Shown here: positions 11,863-24,124 of the stretch, piece by piece | Layout of the letters: each line of letters begins with the position of its first letter | Position numbering within the stretch: position 1 is the stretch's first letter | Assembly: GCF_028769735.1 (NCBI RefSeq) | Contig: NC_088170.1 | Location: 55,647,585 to 55,711,584 of the forward strand | DNA: 64,000 nt | Source: Zonotrichia leucophrys gambelii | Taxonomy: Eukaryota > Chordata > Aves > Passeriformes > Passerellidae | Direction of reading: 5' to 3' | Program-made: the position numbers and the translations under genes | The notes under the pieces: model-generated | Databases searched by the model: none | What the model was told of the DNA's origin: nothing | What the model saw: only the letters and a program-made list of their open reading frames with translations

Positions 11863-14800
11863 GTGACTTACTTTGCATTTTGGACTTTTAGATTCCTTTT
11901 TCCTAGTACTATCATTATTTAGTAAGCATAAATGCTGGGTTTCATACTGCTCTTTTCCATATACTGTACTCAAAGTAAGGAGGTCAATTTTCCAAGTACC
12001 ATTCAGTTTTGGTAGCTCCTTTTAAAAAAATCCATTTACTTACCCTCATAAGTATTAACTTAACAGCACAGGGCTCTAAAGTTCTACTCCTTAGGCTTAG
12101 AAAACAGTATAAAAAAGGAAAAGTAAAAGCTTGTAACTGTCACAAATTTGCTAAAAGCTGATTCCTATATTGCTTTAAAAAGTTACCATTTACATATAAA
12201 AAGCCTTTCAGTATTTATAGCAAAGTCAACTGAATAAATGCACTAAGAAGTAGTTCTGGATCAAAACTATGTTATTTAGATTCCTGATGTAGCAGGCAGC
12301 TGTGATACCACATAGAATTTCCTTAATTTGACAAAACTTTCAAGCATGGTAAAATACTCCAGTTATAAAGAAGAAAAAGAAAACAACCAAACAAAAAACC
12401 CCAACAAATCTATTCATTTTACCCTTACAACAGTAAAAAACACAACGTGAGGCATTCACTGTAGGTACTTCTCTCCGGTTTACTACTGTTTATTAAGCAA
12501 GTATGCGAGAGACATGTATGAAATCATAAAATGTCACAACACTTTTAATTCTGAATTGCCTTGAAGGTGGCCACCCTCTACCAGGAGAGCCTTCTGAGGC
12601 TGTTTGTGCATTTAATGAGTCTTCTGCTTAGCAAAATAACTCCTTGTTGCTCACACCAAGGACCACAAACAGTCTATTTCTACTACTTTGTTTCTGCCTT
12701 CCTCTATTGAGAGCCCATCAAATAAGACCATTTTCCTTCAGATGGAGAATATTACATTATATTTATCACTATAGCAACTAACCTAATTGATTTGATGCAG
12801 GTTTCTCTTCCACCATAGGATGGAGCCATTATCCCTAAGTATAATCTAAACATTTAAGAAAGAAAAAATTATCAGTTTATCATCTTACCACATCAATAGG
12901 AATATAATTGGGCTTCAGAAACTAAAGCATAAATGAAAGTCTAATGGGTTGTACATGTACATCCAGAACATTCTTTACTAATATGCTTATCTGTCAAGTG
13001 GAACTTAGAGTATGGTGTTTACTGGTTGCTCCCAGTAGTAGGAAGGACTATTGTACAACAAATACACTTCCAGAAAAAAAATATTCACAAACTAATTAGG
13101 AGAAGGAGAAGCAATGTTCAAATAACTGATTCAGAAATAAGTTTTTTCAGACTAACATTAAAAATGGAAATAGGCAAGATACATCAAAAATTGTATTTAC
13201 AGTGTTATTAAGAAAGGAAAAATGGAAAAGTTATTTTCCAGATTTTGTTTTGGAGGCTGCAGGGTTTGTTTTCAGTAGAATGATACAATGAGATAACAAA
13301 ATATTAAGTTCCTATAATTAGTTTGATAATATATTCACCTGTATGGTTATACTTCTGTATTCCTGACAATAAGGTGTGGGGGAAAATAGAGACCACCTTA
13401 CATAGTCAAATTTCTTTTCTTTTATTTTCTAAGAAATATGGCAATCCAGTTATTTTTAAAACATTTTTAAAAGTCATCATGTACTCCCCAAAACCTAAAT
13501 TTGCTTTTCTTCAAAAACAACCATCAGATGTAAAAAGACTCATTAAACTCTAGCTGATTTTTAAGAGAATTCATAAAATCTGAAGTGCTGCTTTACCTAG
13601 AAATAGCTTCACTTTTTTTTATCTTGATTTTTCACAGAGCAAAAACCACTTTTTTCCAATGCTCAAATACTACCACTAGAGAAAATGTTCATGATGCTTC
13701 ATTAACATTTGGAATTGCAATTGTCAAATCAGTGAAGCATTACATAAATGGTGGAGTGTTTTGACACTGCATATTTTAAGCAGCATGGTGCTTTTCAGTG
13801 CTATATGACATGAAGAGTGTACTACATATTTGAGGAACACGATCTACACTGTCTGGAAGAAATAATTAGAAACTGATCTTTAAGCACACTAAAAAATGCC
13901 TTGAGATTATTGACCAACATTTGCATTTTTCATCAGTAAACAATGAACAATATGTAACAATTCAAATGTATGACTACATTCCTTAGGATAAAACACGGTC
14001 AAACTTCTTATTGCTGAAAATAAATAATTTCTGAAGTGTCAGAGTTCACAGTTAACTCTTTTTGAGGCCATGCTGATTGAAAATGTATGAGAAAATCTCA
14101 TATCTTCTCATAAGAAGCCTGTGATGCTTTGGACACTTCTAACACAAACTTAACAAAATATTTCCTATCACTAATACCAAACTGAATTCCCTTTGTCACT
14201 GAACTATTCATTCTGTAATATGCACTCCCATGATACAATAAATTATTTTAAAACTCACTATGTTCTTTAGTATATCCTCTACATTATCACATTGAATACA
14301 GCATTATGTACAAAATTATATTATTAGAAGTGTGGCCTGTTTAATATAATTTTATTAATGAGAATTGTAATGCAAAATGTGCTAAATAACAAAAAACCCC
14401 CCAAACTATTACAACATATGTTATTCCTTCTGGCATAATTCACTTCCAGTGTCATCAGTATAAAGAACCCCTGGAATACACAAAACAGAAGTGAATTAAA
14501 GGTTTTCCTAACCAATTACAATCTTGTTTCGAAAAAAACCCAGAAAACATACATGGAAAAATGGTCAGCGTAATACAGCTGGAGGAAATGGAATAGAGGG
14601 TTAAGAAATGCAGCAGGTATGCTCCTGCAAACCAGCATCTATTTCCTATTCATCAGAGCCTACACCTATTACAGCTCCACCAGACAAGCCTAGTGCAAAA
14701 TCCTTTATGCTACAGCTAATGAAAGCAATATGCACCATGGGTAAATTACAGATCCCATTCAGCTCAGGGTGGGAAAATACAGTGTAGATTCATTTTGGCA

Positions 14801-15743
14801 AAGCTGTGCGGGTCCTTCCTGATAAACTGCAGTTGTTTGGTTTTATATTATTATTGCATAAAAATTGCTTTTTCTATTCTCTTTACAAGTTTCCTACTCT
14901 GGTGCTATGGACTAACTTGCATTCCCTAACTTGAAGTGTGGGCATAACTCTATTTACATTATATAACTGCTTGAAAATGATTCTTGCTGAAAGCAAAACA
15001 AACAAACATTACCAAAAACAAACAAAAAAGCAGGAAAAAATAAAGACCTTTAAAAGTATTTATAGCCCAAATACTTGATTCTTACAGATACCTTATCTGC
15101 AACACTATAATTAATGGAAAATCTATCAAGCCTGAAAAAAGAATATAAAAACTTTACTGATAACCTGAGATGCAGCTCTAATACTGGCAACATGGACTTA
15201 CTAAACTGCTGAGGATATGCTAAGAAAGTGCCAAGATTTGCTCCTATGGAATTTCAGAGGATCACATATGATCCCAGGATGTTAAGACATCCGCCACTTG
15301 ATGAAGTATGTGCTTCCTAAAAAAATGAACATAAGCAAACCAGCTCCCCTTCATGGAAGGTGGACAGAATTCGGAGAGTGTGTATGTGGAGGGAGCAGCC
15401 TCAGAGCAATCAGTTAACATCTGACAATAAACAGTGAACAGGGATCAGGGCTACTACCGCTAAAAAGTTTGTTTCTAAAATCCAGGAGATGATACTATTT
15501 GGACTGGAAATGCCACATTTACAACCTAAGGACAGCTCACTCTCCTGAGAAGCAGCAGTATTAAAGTGCCGGTCTACCTGCTTTGCCATAGGGGAGTGGG
15601 GGGCGATGTGCTGAGGGGCAAGTCTAAGGCACAGTACCTGCGCCTGCCAGCTTCAGAGCTTGGCCCTCGCCTGAAGTGTTACCTCACATGGGAAGGATGT
15701 AGATTTATGTCCAGCAAAAGCACCAGGACAAATATGTACTTAC

Positions 15744-15855
15744 TGCAGTAAGCGATTAGGAGACTAGCCAGGATCATGATAGCCCAGAAAGTTGAGGACA
15801 TGCTTGGCAAGGTGCTGGCATCTTTCCTACTGCTTCTCCTGGGAGATGGAGCCAT
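15744..15855 (-). CDS. TAFA5: TAFA5 (FAM19A5) first coding exon, chemokine-like secreted/membrane protein
   Basis: TAFA5 belongs to the TAFA (FAM19A) family of small, cysteine-rich, chemokine-like proteins, mainly neural and secreted or membrane-anchored. The exon encodes 37 residues: a basic serine-rich start (MAPSPRRSSRKDAS), then STFWAIMILASLLIAYC, a hydrophobic signal or anchor segment at about residues 21-37. This closely matches the mammalian TAFA5 long-isoform N-terminus as I remember it. The exon ends with one base of a split codon (phase 1) at 15744, followed by a consensus donor GTAAGT at 15743-15738. In the family the next residues are Ser-Gln and the cysteine-rich domain, whose exons lie outside the window. 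The ATG at 15855-15853 is the first in-frame AUG after an in-frame TGA at 15978-15976. Its context has G at +4 but T at -3. Sure of the gene; the mRNA start is not visible. Confidence 0.95.
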
Positions 15856-15893
15856 TGAAGCCACTTCCCCAGCGGGGGGAAAGTCAGACAATT

Positions 15894-15956
15894 TCACCAG
15901 CCAGCTCTCCCCTCGACTGATGGCCTTGTTCCACGTGTAATCCTCAAGGAAGGCAT
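15894..15956 (-). other. Upstream ORF in TAFA5 leader (20 codons)
   Basis: The ATG at 15956 opens a 20-codon frame ending at TGA 15896-15894, 38 bases before the TAFA5 ATG and out of frame with it. It could lower translation of the main ORF if included in the mRNA. No peptide function is suggested. Confidence 0.45.
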
Positions 15957-15982
15957 CTTCCAACGACTCTGCTGTTCATCAT
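15944..15982 (-). other. Upstream ORF in TAFA5 leader (12 codons, tandem ATG)
   Basis: Two consecutive ATG codons at 15982 and 15979 open a 12-codon frame that stops with TGA at 15946-15944. It overlaps the start of the second upstream ORF in a different frame. Its relevance depends on an unseen transcription start. Confidence 0.4.
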
Positions 15983-16178
15983 CAGCACCACGGTCCTGTC
16001 GCAAGAATCATCTTCCAGCCAGAAAGCCAAGGCGACTCTAATAAAAGCAGGGCTTGGGAACAGCGGCCACAGCCAGCTTCCCTCCTGTCACTCTGGTGGG
16101 ATGCACTAGCATGGAGGGTCTCACTGCGGCTGGGATGCCTCGCGTGGTACTGAGCTTCGAAGATGTCCCACGAATAAG

Positions 16179-16219
16179 CCTCTTTTTTTTATTTTTTTCT
16201 TTTCTGTTTTTATTCGCAG
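16179..16219 (+). other. Polypyrimidine tract with cag (acceptor-like)
   Basis: A 35-base T-rich tract ends in ttattcgcag at the TAFA5-side edge of the CpG island. It resembles a strong plus-strand splice acceptor, but no plus-strand exon is recognised downstream. It may simply be a T-rich island boundary. Confidence 0.35.
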
Positions 16220-17180
16220 AAGTTGTTCCGCTTGCCGTCCTTCCCCCTGCCTCCCTGTCCCGGGGGCAGCCCCGCAGGCGGAGCGCGGGCCCCGGCGGTG
16301 CTAACGCGGCGCCTCCCCCGCCCGCCCGCGGCTCTACGGCGACCCCCGCTCAGGGCGCGGCCGCCCCTCAGCCCAGGCCAGCATGGCCGCGAGGGCCACC
16401 GAGGGGCGAGGGCAGCCCGGCGCCACCGCCGCCCGCCGGGCAGGGCTCCGCGGGCAGCTCCGCGCAGAGAGGGCGATCCGCGCCCCGGCCCAGCGCCCGC
16501 AGGGCGAGGACAGCCCGGTCCCCCCGCGGCCTGTCCAGCCTGAGCTGCCCTCCCGACCGGTCCTGCGGCTCGACGGGGCGGAGGCGCGGGATGGGCCGGG
16601 ACACTTGAGGCGGAGGGTCGGCGGCGGGTCTCGTCCTCTCCGAGCGCCGCCCGCTCCGCTCTCAGGCTCTGCCGCTACAGCAGCGCTGGCCCTTCAAGTA
16701 AAGGGAAGCGGGAGGAGGAGGAGGGGGCCGGCAGTCACGCCCACAGGTGCTCAGCGCTCTGAGCAGCCCGGTCCTTCCCCCGCCGCTCCGCTCGCCTCCC
16801 CGCCGGAGGAGCGCGCCCGCCCCGGGGCTCGCATCGCCCCCCAACCCCGCACCGCTCCCCGCTCCCGTTCCCGCTCCCGGGGCGGCGCCCGCCGGGTTTA
16901 GGGAGGGAGGAGCCGCGGGGCGACAGTCCCTGTCCCTGTCCCCGCGGAGGCAGCTGCCAGCCCTGCGGGGCCGCTGTGGGAGCGGGCTGTGCTGCGGGCT
17001 GGGGCCGAGGGGCGAGCCCTGTGCCTCGGTGGGGCAGAGCCGACTCCGGCCCCCAGCGTCTGCCCACGGCGGGAGGTGGCGCGGAGGGAGCAGAGGGGAT
17101 GGGAGCGGAGGCGGTGCCCGCCCCGAACCTCCTCTGGGGATCTGCTCTCGGCTGACGCCGGGTCTCGGCAGAAGAAGTGG
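16215..17180 (-). promoter_or_regulatory. CpG island, probable TAFA5 promoter
   Basis: About 960 bases of very GC-rich DNA dense in CpG sit in otherwise AT-rich sequence. GC-box-like GGGGCGG cores are visible near 16575 and 16879. No TATA box is obvious, as expected of a CpG-island promoter with dispersed starts. It begins about 360 bases upstream of the TAFA5 start codon in transcription direction. Islands of this type can fire in both directions, so a divergent plus-strand noncoding transcript is possible but not shown. Long open frames here on both strands reflect the absence of AT-rich stop codons, not genes. Confidence 0.85.
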
Positions 17181-20100
17181 CCCAGGGAATTGTCTCTCCT
17201 AGTCCCCTCACCTGCACGGTGCGGCTCGAAATCTCCACGATGTATTGCGCCTCGACTCGACCACAGATGCTAAAGGAAACAATTCCTCATTGTACACCCA
17301 TCTGCGGTCCTTATGGGCACTGCCGTTGGCACGCGATTTCTGTCGCTGAAATGGCAGCGACGCATCGGTATGAAACCCACTTTAGAGGGCTTGGGTTCAC
17401 ATGTGTGCCAGTATCCCTTATGATTAAAAGCTTAAATATTTAAAGAGGGACCAGGTAGTTCAGCTTTTCTGTTCGGAGTCTCCATAGCAATGTCTTCAAA
17501 TTAATATTTTAGTTCTGCAGAAGGTAGTCGCATTCCAAGTACAGGCAGGATTGTCAGACTAGAAGAAGAGCTTAGTCACAAAATGTCCCATTATCTCCTC
17601 CCGTGTTTTACTTGCATAATAGAAATGCCATGAAGAAGCTGATTCCTATTCCTTCAGAAGCCCCAGGTCTTCTGATTGTTTGCCATTTAAACACATGAAC
17701 TTAAAATTGCATATGAATGATGCAATATTCACAAGACAGGGCTGTAAGGACCTTTTTGGTACAGCTGCACTTGATTAGATAATAGTAACTAAGTTCAGTT
17801 TTGCACCATGAGGACATTGCCAATCTAATTGCTTTGATTTTAGACAAGATTTTTCTGCCTGAACTGGTAGGGCAACAGATTAATGTGTTCAAGCATGCTT
17901 TAGAGATTAAATTTTAAGTATTGTTTGGGTACCAGAACATTTCCTTCCAAGATGTGACTTTCTTTTCCCATATTTTCATGGGAATTTCTTTTCCAGTATA
18001 TTTGAAAATTCGAATGGAGCCCAACACAAACATTAAAGCAAGCTAAGCTGTATTCTCCTTCCCCATATCATTTGAAAGAGCATTTATATGTAGAGTCAAA
18101 ATCTTTATATCACCTTCCATCCCTAACTTAGACACTATAATTTTCCTTCTAAGTCAACTTTAATTCATCATCCCTCTTGGAATCCTGAAGTGCTACTTCA
18201 ATTTGATGTTGTAAAGTTGTACAACTTCATGAGTTTTTTTAAAAAACTAGGACTTTCAAAATTCCTCTTCTCAGATTAAATTTAAATAAATGTTAAGCAA
18301 CAAAAATGCCTCTGCATGTTGTGCTGCTGTTTATTGCATTTCCAGGACTAACATGTAAATGAAGCATTTTTCTGTATTTATGAAAACATTTGATTTCCAT
18401 TATAGCTGTAAGTAATGAATGCCCACTTAAATAACATATTTTAAAAATTACTATAAAGAAAAAGCAAAAGTGTCTTGAAATGAGATATGTAGTATGATGT
18501 ATAGATCAAGAGATTCTAAAGCCATAAGGGACAGCTGTAGGTGTATATAGGCAACTACACCTTTCAGTAGAGTCCACAGAATTTTAAATAGTAAAACTTA
18601 CAGTTTGGCTTGTGGATTTCCAAGAGGATTTCCCTTGGAAATACATCCAGCTTTCAGTCTGAGGAGTGGGGATCATGATGACTGTTCACCTAAATAGAGC
18701 TTGAAGGTTCATGCAGAAGCTTAAGTCTTGCTTTGACAATTCTGAAAACGGACATGCTTCACTTGAGACCAGGTTAATTCCCACTAGACAGGAGAACTAA
18801 CTACTCAGTTACTCAGAAAGTAAGGCACCATTTACTGAATATGGAACCACTGAGCTGAGGCCTTTGTGGTTTTGTACAACTACTTGTAATAGCTTTACAA
18901 AGAAATTTTAAATTAATAAAGATTTTCAAGCATTACATTCTAATTTGATTGTCAAAGACAAGATTTAAAACCACTCTTAAAATGCAATTTTAGGTCACTG
19001 CTGATTTGTTTTGTAGGTGCATGTTGATCTCCAGTAATGGCCTGACTGTTCTGCAGGGTCTTGTATTGAAAAGTATTTAATCCTAGTCACAATGTAATTT
19101 CACAGTATTCACAATGTAAAGTCCTACTTTAGGAAGAAGTGATGGAATTTGATCTCAAATTAATTTGTTTACCCCTTTCTTGATATGGTCCCCACACTTT
19201 GATTTTCAAGGAAAATATGTGAGATCTGTCTGTATTGCCTCCCTAATCTCTCAAAAAATTCCCAGTATTCAGACCTGTGTGTACGGAAATGTAAGAAACA
19301 ATTATTAAAGTCATGGACAGATGTCTGAAAGCTGAATAGAAAATAGGCACCCAAGTTAAAGGCTGTATATCAAAGCGAAATACCCTTTTCAGAAATCAGA
19401 TTTGTTCCCATATAGTCAAAGACACAGATCTCCTATTCTGCCACTACTATTGGAAGAGTTAATATTTGCAAGGAAATTAAAATAATATTTAAGCTCTTTA
19501 CTAAGATAGGCCGTGCCATTAGCCACACTGAAAAATTATAAACAAAATATATCTATTGACTAGAAAAGGCATAGTTTGAAGGCTGTTTTAAGCTGTATCT
19601 CTGTCAGAGTTTGTCAATGATGTGTGTGTACGTATCTCTGCTCTCTGCTAGGATGTCAGACTTGTGAGGTCTGTGTAGTGATGCTGACCTCTATGACAGG
19701 TGAGAGGATAACCTGCAGAGGATAAATCTTAACATTCATTTAGCATCAAGCATGTACATGGTAGAAGGTAGATAATTTTCTTCAGATCTTTACAAAGAGA
19801 CCTTCTGTTCTTTTTGAATTTGCTTATTTGCTTTGAAAATAGAAGGTTTAAATAAATTGTGAATAGGTTACACGGCATTGCACTGACTCAGAATACTTCA
19901 GAGAGAATTAACAATCAATAATATTCAAGCCAACAGCTGAGTTTTTGCTTCGGATCAAATAAAAATTGTCAGTTGATTCTAAATGTTGATTTCAAGGAAA
20001 CAACAGAATATCTGAATAGACATTTCTGATTAGATTTGTTAATTTTGAGATAAATATGAGCAAAAAAAAGATGTAAAAGAGTAGCAGCATTTAAATCTTT

Positions 20101-23100
20101 TTTGCAATGTTAAAAACATAAATTACTTATAAGAGCTGTGTAATATAACTTGTTGTTATATCTCAAATGACATTTTAAAGGAAGAGCAGTAGAGCATCAT
20201 ACTAGGAAAGCAAGAAGCAAGCTCCTCAACTTTATCTAACCATTTATATTTTCAAATAATAAGTTAAAGAACTCTATATGTCTCTTTATAAAATTCCATA
20301 GCACATCTTTTAGAACCATAGCAAATATAAGAAAGAAAGAATGCAAGAGAATTGCCATTTTCTTCATCTTCCTTGATATAGAGACCAGTCAGGGGATATG
20401 GATTCATAGTTGAAGATTTTATGACAAGATTTGCTCTCTTTTTATTTACAGATCTTAGGCTGTCTTTAGAAAATATATTTTATATAGACACATGCCTCAG
20501 TTATTTTTAAATACCTGTTTAGTACCCAGAATATTGACCATTTATTTAGTAGGGAAGTTTTTGCTATTGATTTACAAGAAGCAGAAAATTATTGTATTTG
20601 TGAACAAAGAAAGAGTAAGAAAGAAAGAGATTCAGTGTGAATTTGAATGTTTAATTCATTATGAAATTATAATTTAGAGTTCAGTTCTTCAATAACAGAA
20701 ATCGAATTTTAGTCTAAATGGCAGCAAACTGCGTGCATCTGAAACTGTGGCATAAGAAACTTAGTTCTCATCCACTAGTTCAGTAAAAGTCTTCATTTTC
20801 AGAGTACTTTAAAATTTGTGCAGAGATATTTTGATACATGTACGTGAAAGAGCCTTTATTATGGTCAGTAACAGTAAGGTTCTTAATAAAAATTCCATTA
20901 ATGCATAGTCAAAATATATTTAGAGGGAAGCCGTTGACCAAATCCAAGTCATGTTGCTTTATTGCATTGTATTGTCTGCATGGCAGGTATTCTCACTGAG
21001 GAATGCTTTTGTTGATTTTTAAAATGTAAAACTACAGCTTTGTTACTTGTAGATTGTGCCTTTTCACTGATCTTTCTTTAACAAGGTACCATTTAATAGT
21101 GGTTTTTTTTTTCTAGCCATTATTAATTTAGCTGGGTTTAGGTTTTTTTCCCTAATTTTAATTACTTCCCAAAGATGTTATAGATGTTTTGTGATATAGA
21201 TGCAATTCGAAAAGCAGTATGTGGTTTTAATTTAACGGGAAAGCTTTCATAAGTTATGGGAAATCCTCACCCTGTAAAATAAAATCTATGAAGTTGTTCA
21301 CTGACAGCTATATTAACCTGTCCAATTATGTGTAAAGCCAAATATTTTGAAAAAGCAAGGAAGTGAAAGTGGGAATATGTTGCCAATACAAAATATTTTT
21401 ATACCTGTCTGTATTGCTGATGGGGTGTCACAACATCCACATTATCATCCTGACTGAATTTTATTTGTAGACTTTACAATAAAATGCATGAAAGCAATGA
21501 AGAGAAGTACTTAAAAGTGCATTTTTATTCCACTTTGTGACAAAGAGAAATCTGTAGTTTTTATTAAAAAAATGAAACCAATATTATATCTTTTCAAAAT
21601 GTGTCTGCCATTAAAAAAAAAATTAGCTGTTGATGACAAAGAGATCAAATGAACTTTCTGTAAAAATACTGCATTCTCAGTTAGGTCCTAAAAATATAGA
21701 GATTGGAAAAAAACCACTTTACTGTTGTCATGCAAGTGCAAATATCACATCTAAAGTTGGGTTAAAATGAACTGCATCTTTTCATAGCATGTAATAATAA
21801 AATGTTTATTTTTTATAGTGTGGGTGTGTAAAATTGTTTCTTTGCATTGAAATGCCTACAATGATGTGGCAAATAAGTACATTCCTGTCACTTAGCAACC
21901 TTTACTAGTTCAGAAAAAAAAATTGGGGGGTATCTTAAATGCTGTTATAAAAGTTTCTGGAATTTAGCAAATTACCAAATCATTCAGAAGTGAGTCATTA
22001 CCTGAGCTACAGTGATGTAATATACTGGATTTGACAGCAAGAACAAAAATAACTAACTTGCATACATGGATAATTTAGGAGGTGAGTTATTTAAAATATT
22101 AGGAAAGAAATCAGAACATCGAACAGCAAACAAACCCAAAATAAATCCAAATATGGTAAATTGCTTTCATTACAGCAAATAGATAGAAAATGAGAGGGAT
22201 ATGAAATCATGACTATGAGCAAATTTTTGTATTGGAAACTACATAAATTATTAATCAGATCAGATCTGTTGTGAGTTTAGTTTAATTTTGTGCAATCAAA
22301 CGAAAGGGATGCTGAATGCAGTGCCTGTTTCAAAGTGTCCAGAAAAATCTGCTTTTGATTACATGACAAATAACTCATGCAGTTCTTTTACAATATATTT
22401 AAAATGAGGAAAGAGTACATTACTTGCTTGGGAATGTATTCCATTTTGTCCTTTTTTTCCTCTAATTTCCTTTTACTTTTTTTCCTTCAGTGACGTACCA
22501 CAATTTGATAGCTTACACACTTGACACTTACACATGTTAAGAAGTGTACAGTCACAAATACCTGATTTTTTTGGTCAGTCCTCTATTTTTTTCTGTCCTG
22601 TGTCTGTTAGGTTCCCTACACAGTATTCTGTAGGAGAGAGAAATCAAAGTATCCTATACTTGGCTGTATATACAATCAGCAAGTACCCATTTGGGAGAAA
22701 AAAGCATCACTGCAGATCTGGCAACTGCATGATCCTGTTTGTCAGGGAGCCAGGATTTTCAGGATCTTGTCAGGATCCTGTTCTCTGAAGCCACCTATGG
22801 ATTTGCTATGTAAGTCCTTATTTCCTTGGACATTTTAGCACGCACACAAGAGACATAAAGGCATATGGGGCTATGTCTTCTTGCCTTTTTCTGAAAATCT
22901 TGCCCCTTCTTAACAAACCTTGCTACAGGAGAAGAAGCAGGTAGTATTGTCTGGAGGGGGAGTACAGAGTTATGTTTGAGAGCTGAATTCTTTTGATGAT
23001 GAAGCCAATACATTTTCCGAGTAGCTCGTTGATAATGGTTTCAATGTCTCTTGTTGCCTTAGTTGCTGCTGGAACCATGAATTGTTAATGTTTTTTGGTT

Positions 23101-24124
23101 TGGTTTGCTTTGTTTTTTTCTGTAAAAATCTAGAGAATTTTGATAAAATATTTTAAGTGTTCTGTTTGAAGGTGAGGTAATCTACAAACATTTAAAAAAT
23201 GTGTTTTTAAGAACTCATCTCTATGATGCAGTAAGTTCAGACATGCTGAGTGTAAGCTGATACTTGAATTCTTAAATCCACCATGCAGCAATATGTTTGA
23301 TCAGTGAATAGTAGGAAATCTTAGGAAAATAAATTGTGACAAACCATGCATAGCTCCAGATTTAAAAGCTGAAATTTTCATCTAGAGTTGATTAGACTAA
23401 CAGAGAGCGAAGTTCCTTTGCATTGTCTCATTTGCCAGTTCAACTATGTGTTCTTTAGAGCAGGAAGAAATGTTTCTGGCATCAGTATCCTGTCTTTCAG
23501 ACATCAGCTAACTTTTTGCAACCAAGAAAGCCCTCAAAAAAATCGTTGCCTTCCTGAGTGGAAATTAGAAACTATTGGTTTACTCTAAATTGTAGCGTAC
23601 AAGCTGCAACTTGTGAACCTGATGGACTTATTTTGAGAAGCAGACAAGCTGTCTCTTGAACGATACTGCTGAAGAGCAGACAAGGGTTGAAATTGCCAGT
23701 GTTTTTCTGGTGAGATGAAGTGCTCAGTTCATCATCAAACACTATCTGTTTCTATCATATAAAATAGGATTTTAGATTTAGGGTAGGAAAAAAAAGGCTA
23801 CTGGAAGGTGAAGTTGACAACAGTAAATTACAAATAGGAGCAATTTACTGGAGATCTTGCTGGTAATATAAGTTTTAGTTTGGGATTTTTTACTTTGGGT
23901 GAGATTTTTATAGGGGGCAGAGGAAGTGAGAACAAGAGGTGGTGAGATGGCAGTAAATGCTGGATTAGAGAAGGCTATTTGTTCATAAGGGGGTAGACAT
24001 ATTTTATTCTAAAACTGTCACTTCCATGTACATCCTGCAAAATTTTTGCACTGCTGAAGCATTACTTTGGGTAAAATATTTGGCTTTCAGGAAACAGTAA
24101 TCTCCTAAAGTTCAAAATTGGGAA
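17181..24124. other. TAFA5 5' flank, no gene seen
   Basis: After a short CpG-containing shore to about 17.4 kb the sequence becomes AT-rich and unique-looking. I see no recognisable exon, LINE or LTR in it. Simple T-rich and A-rich runs occur (for example near 21100, 21610 and 23090). Distal enhancers cannot be excluded. Confidence 0.6.

Larger units (their letters stand above)
1..15743 (-). other. TAFA5: TAFA5 intron 1, 5' part
   Basis: Everything below the exon-1 donor at 15743 is intronic in the minus-strand direction and runs off the window. It is AT-rich with CR1 and LTR fragments (listed separately) and no recognisable second exon. The alternative TAFA5 first exon known in mammals, which encodes a different hydrophobic leader, was not seen here. 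Between the repeats (1-1605, 1799-4787, 5195-6552, 6643-7213, 7661-8716, 8936-9253, 9284-11370, 11863-15743) I found no gene or RNA. Confidence 0.85.
15856..16215 (-). other. TAFA5: Presumed TAFA5 5' leader (extent uncertain)
   Basis: This stretch lies between the TAFA5 start codon and the CpG island. It is probably transcribed as 5' untranslated leader, at least near the ATG. An in-frame TGA at 15978-15976 closes the coding frame upstream. If transcription starts above about 15.99 kb, the leader carries two short upstream ORFs: 15982-15944 with tandem ATGs (12 codons plus stop) and 15956-15894 (20 codons plus stop). I cannot place the transcription start or exclude a noncoding upstream exon. 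Confidence 0.6.

Noticed and set aside
1..15743. Search for the alternative TAFA5 first exon
   Set aside because: No minus-strand segment encoding the alternative hydrophobic leader known in mammals was seen. It may lie further into the intron, outside the window.
15679..15963. 94-codon minus-strand frame starting at 15963
   Set aside because: It starts at TTG, not ATG, and runs past the splice donor into the intron. The real coding part is 15744-15855.
16054..17273. Several open frames of 60-184 codons on both strands over the CpG island
   Set aside because: GC-rich sequence lacks stop codons by chance. The translations are Pro/Arg/Ala/Gly-rich with no domain, and all frames are equally open.
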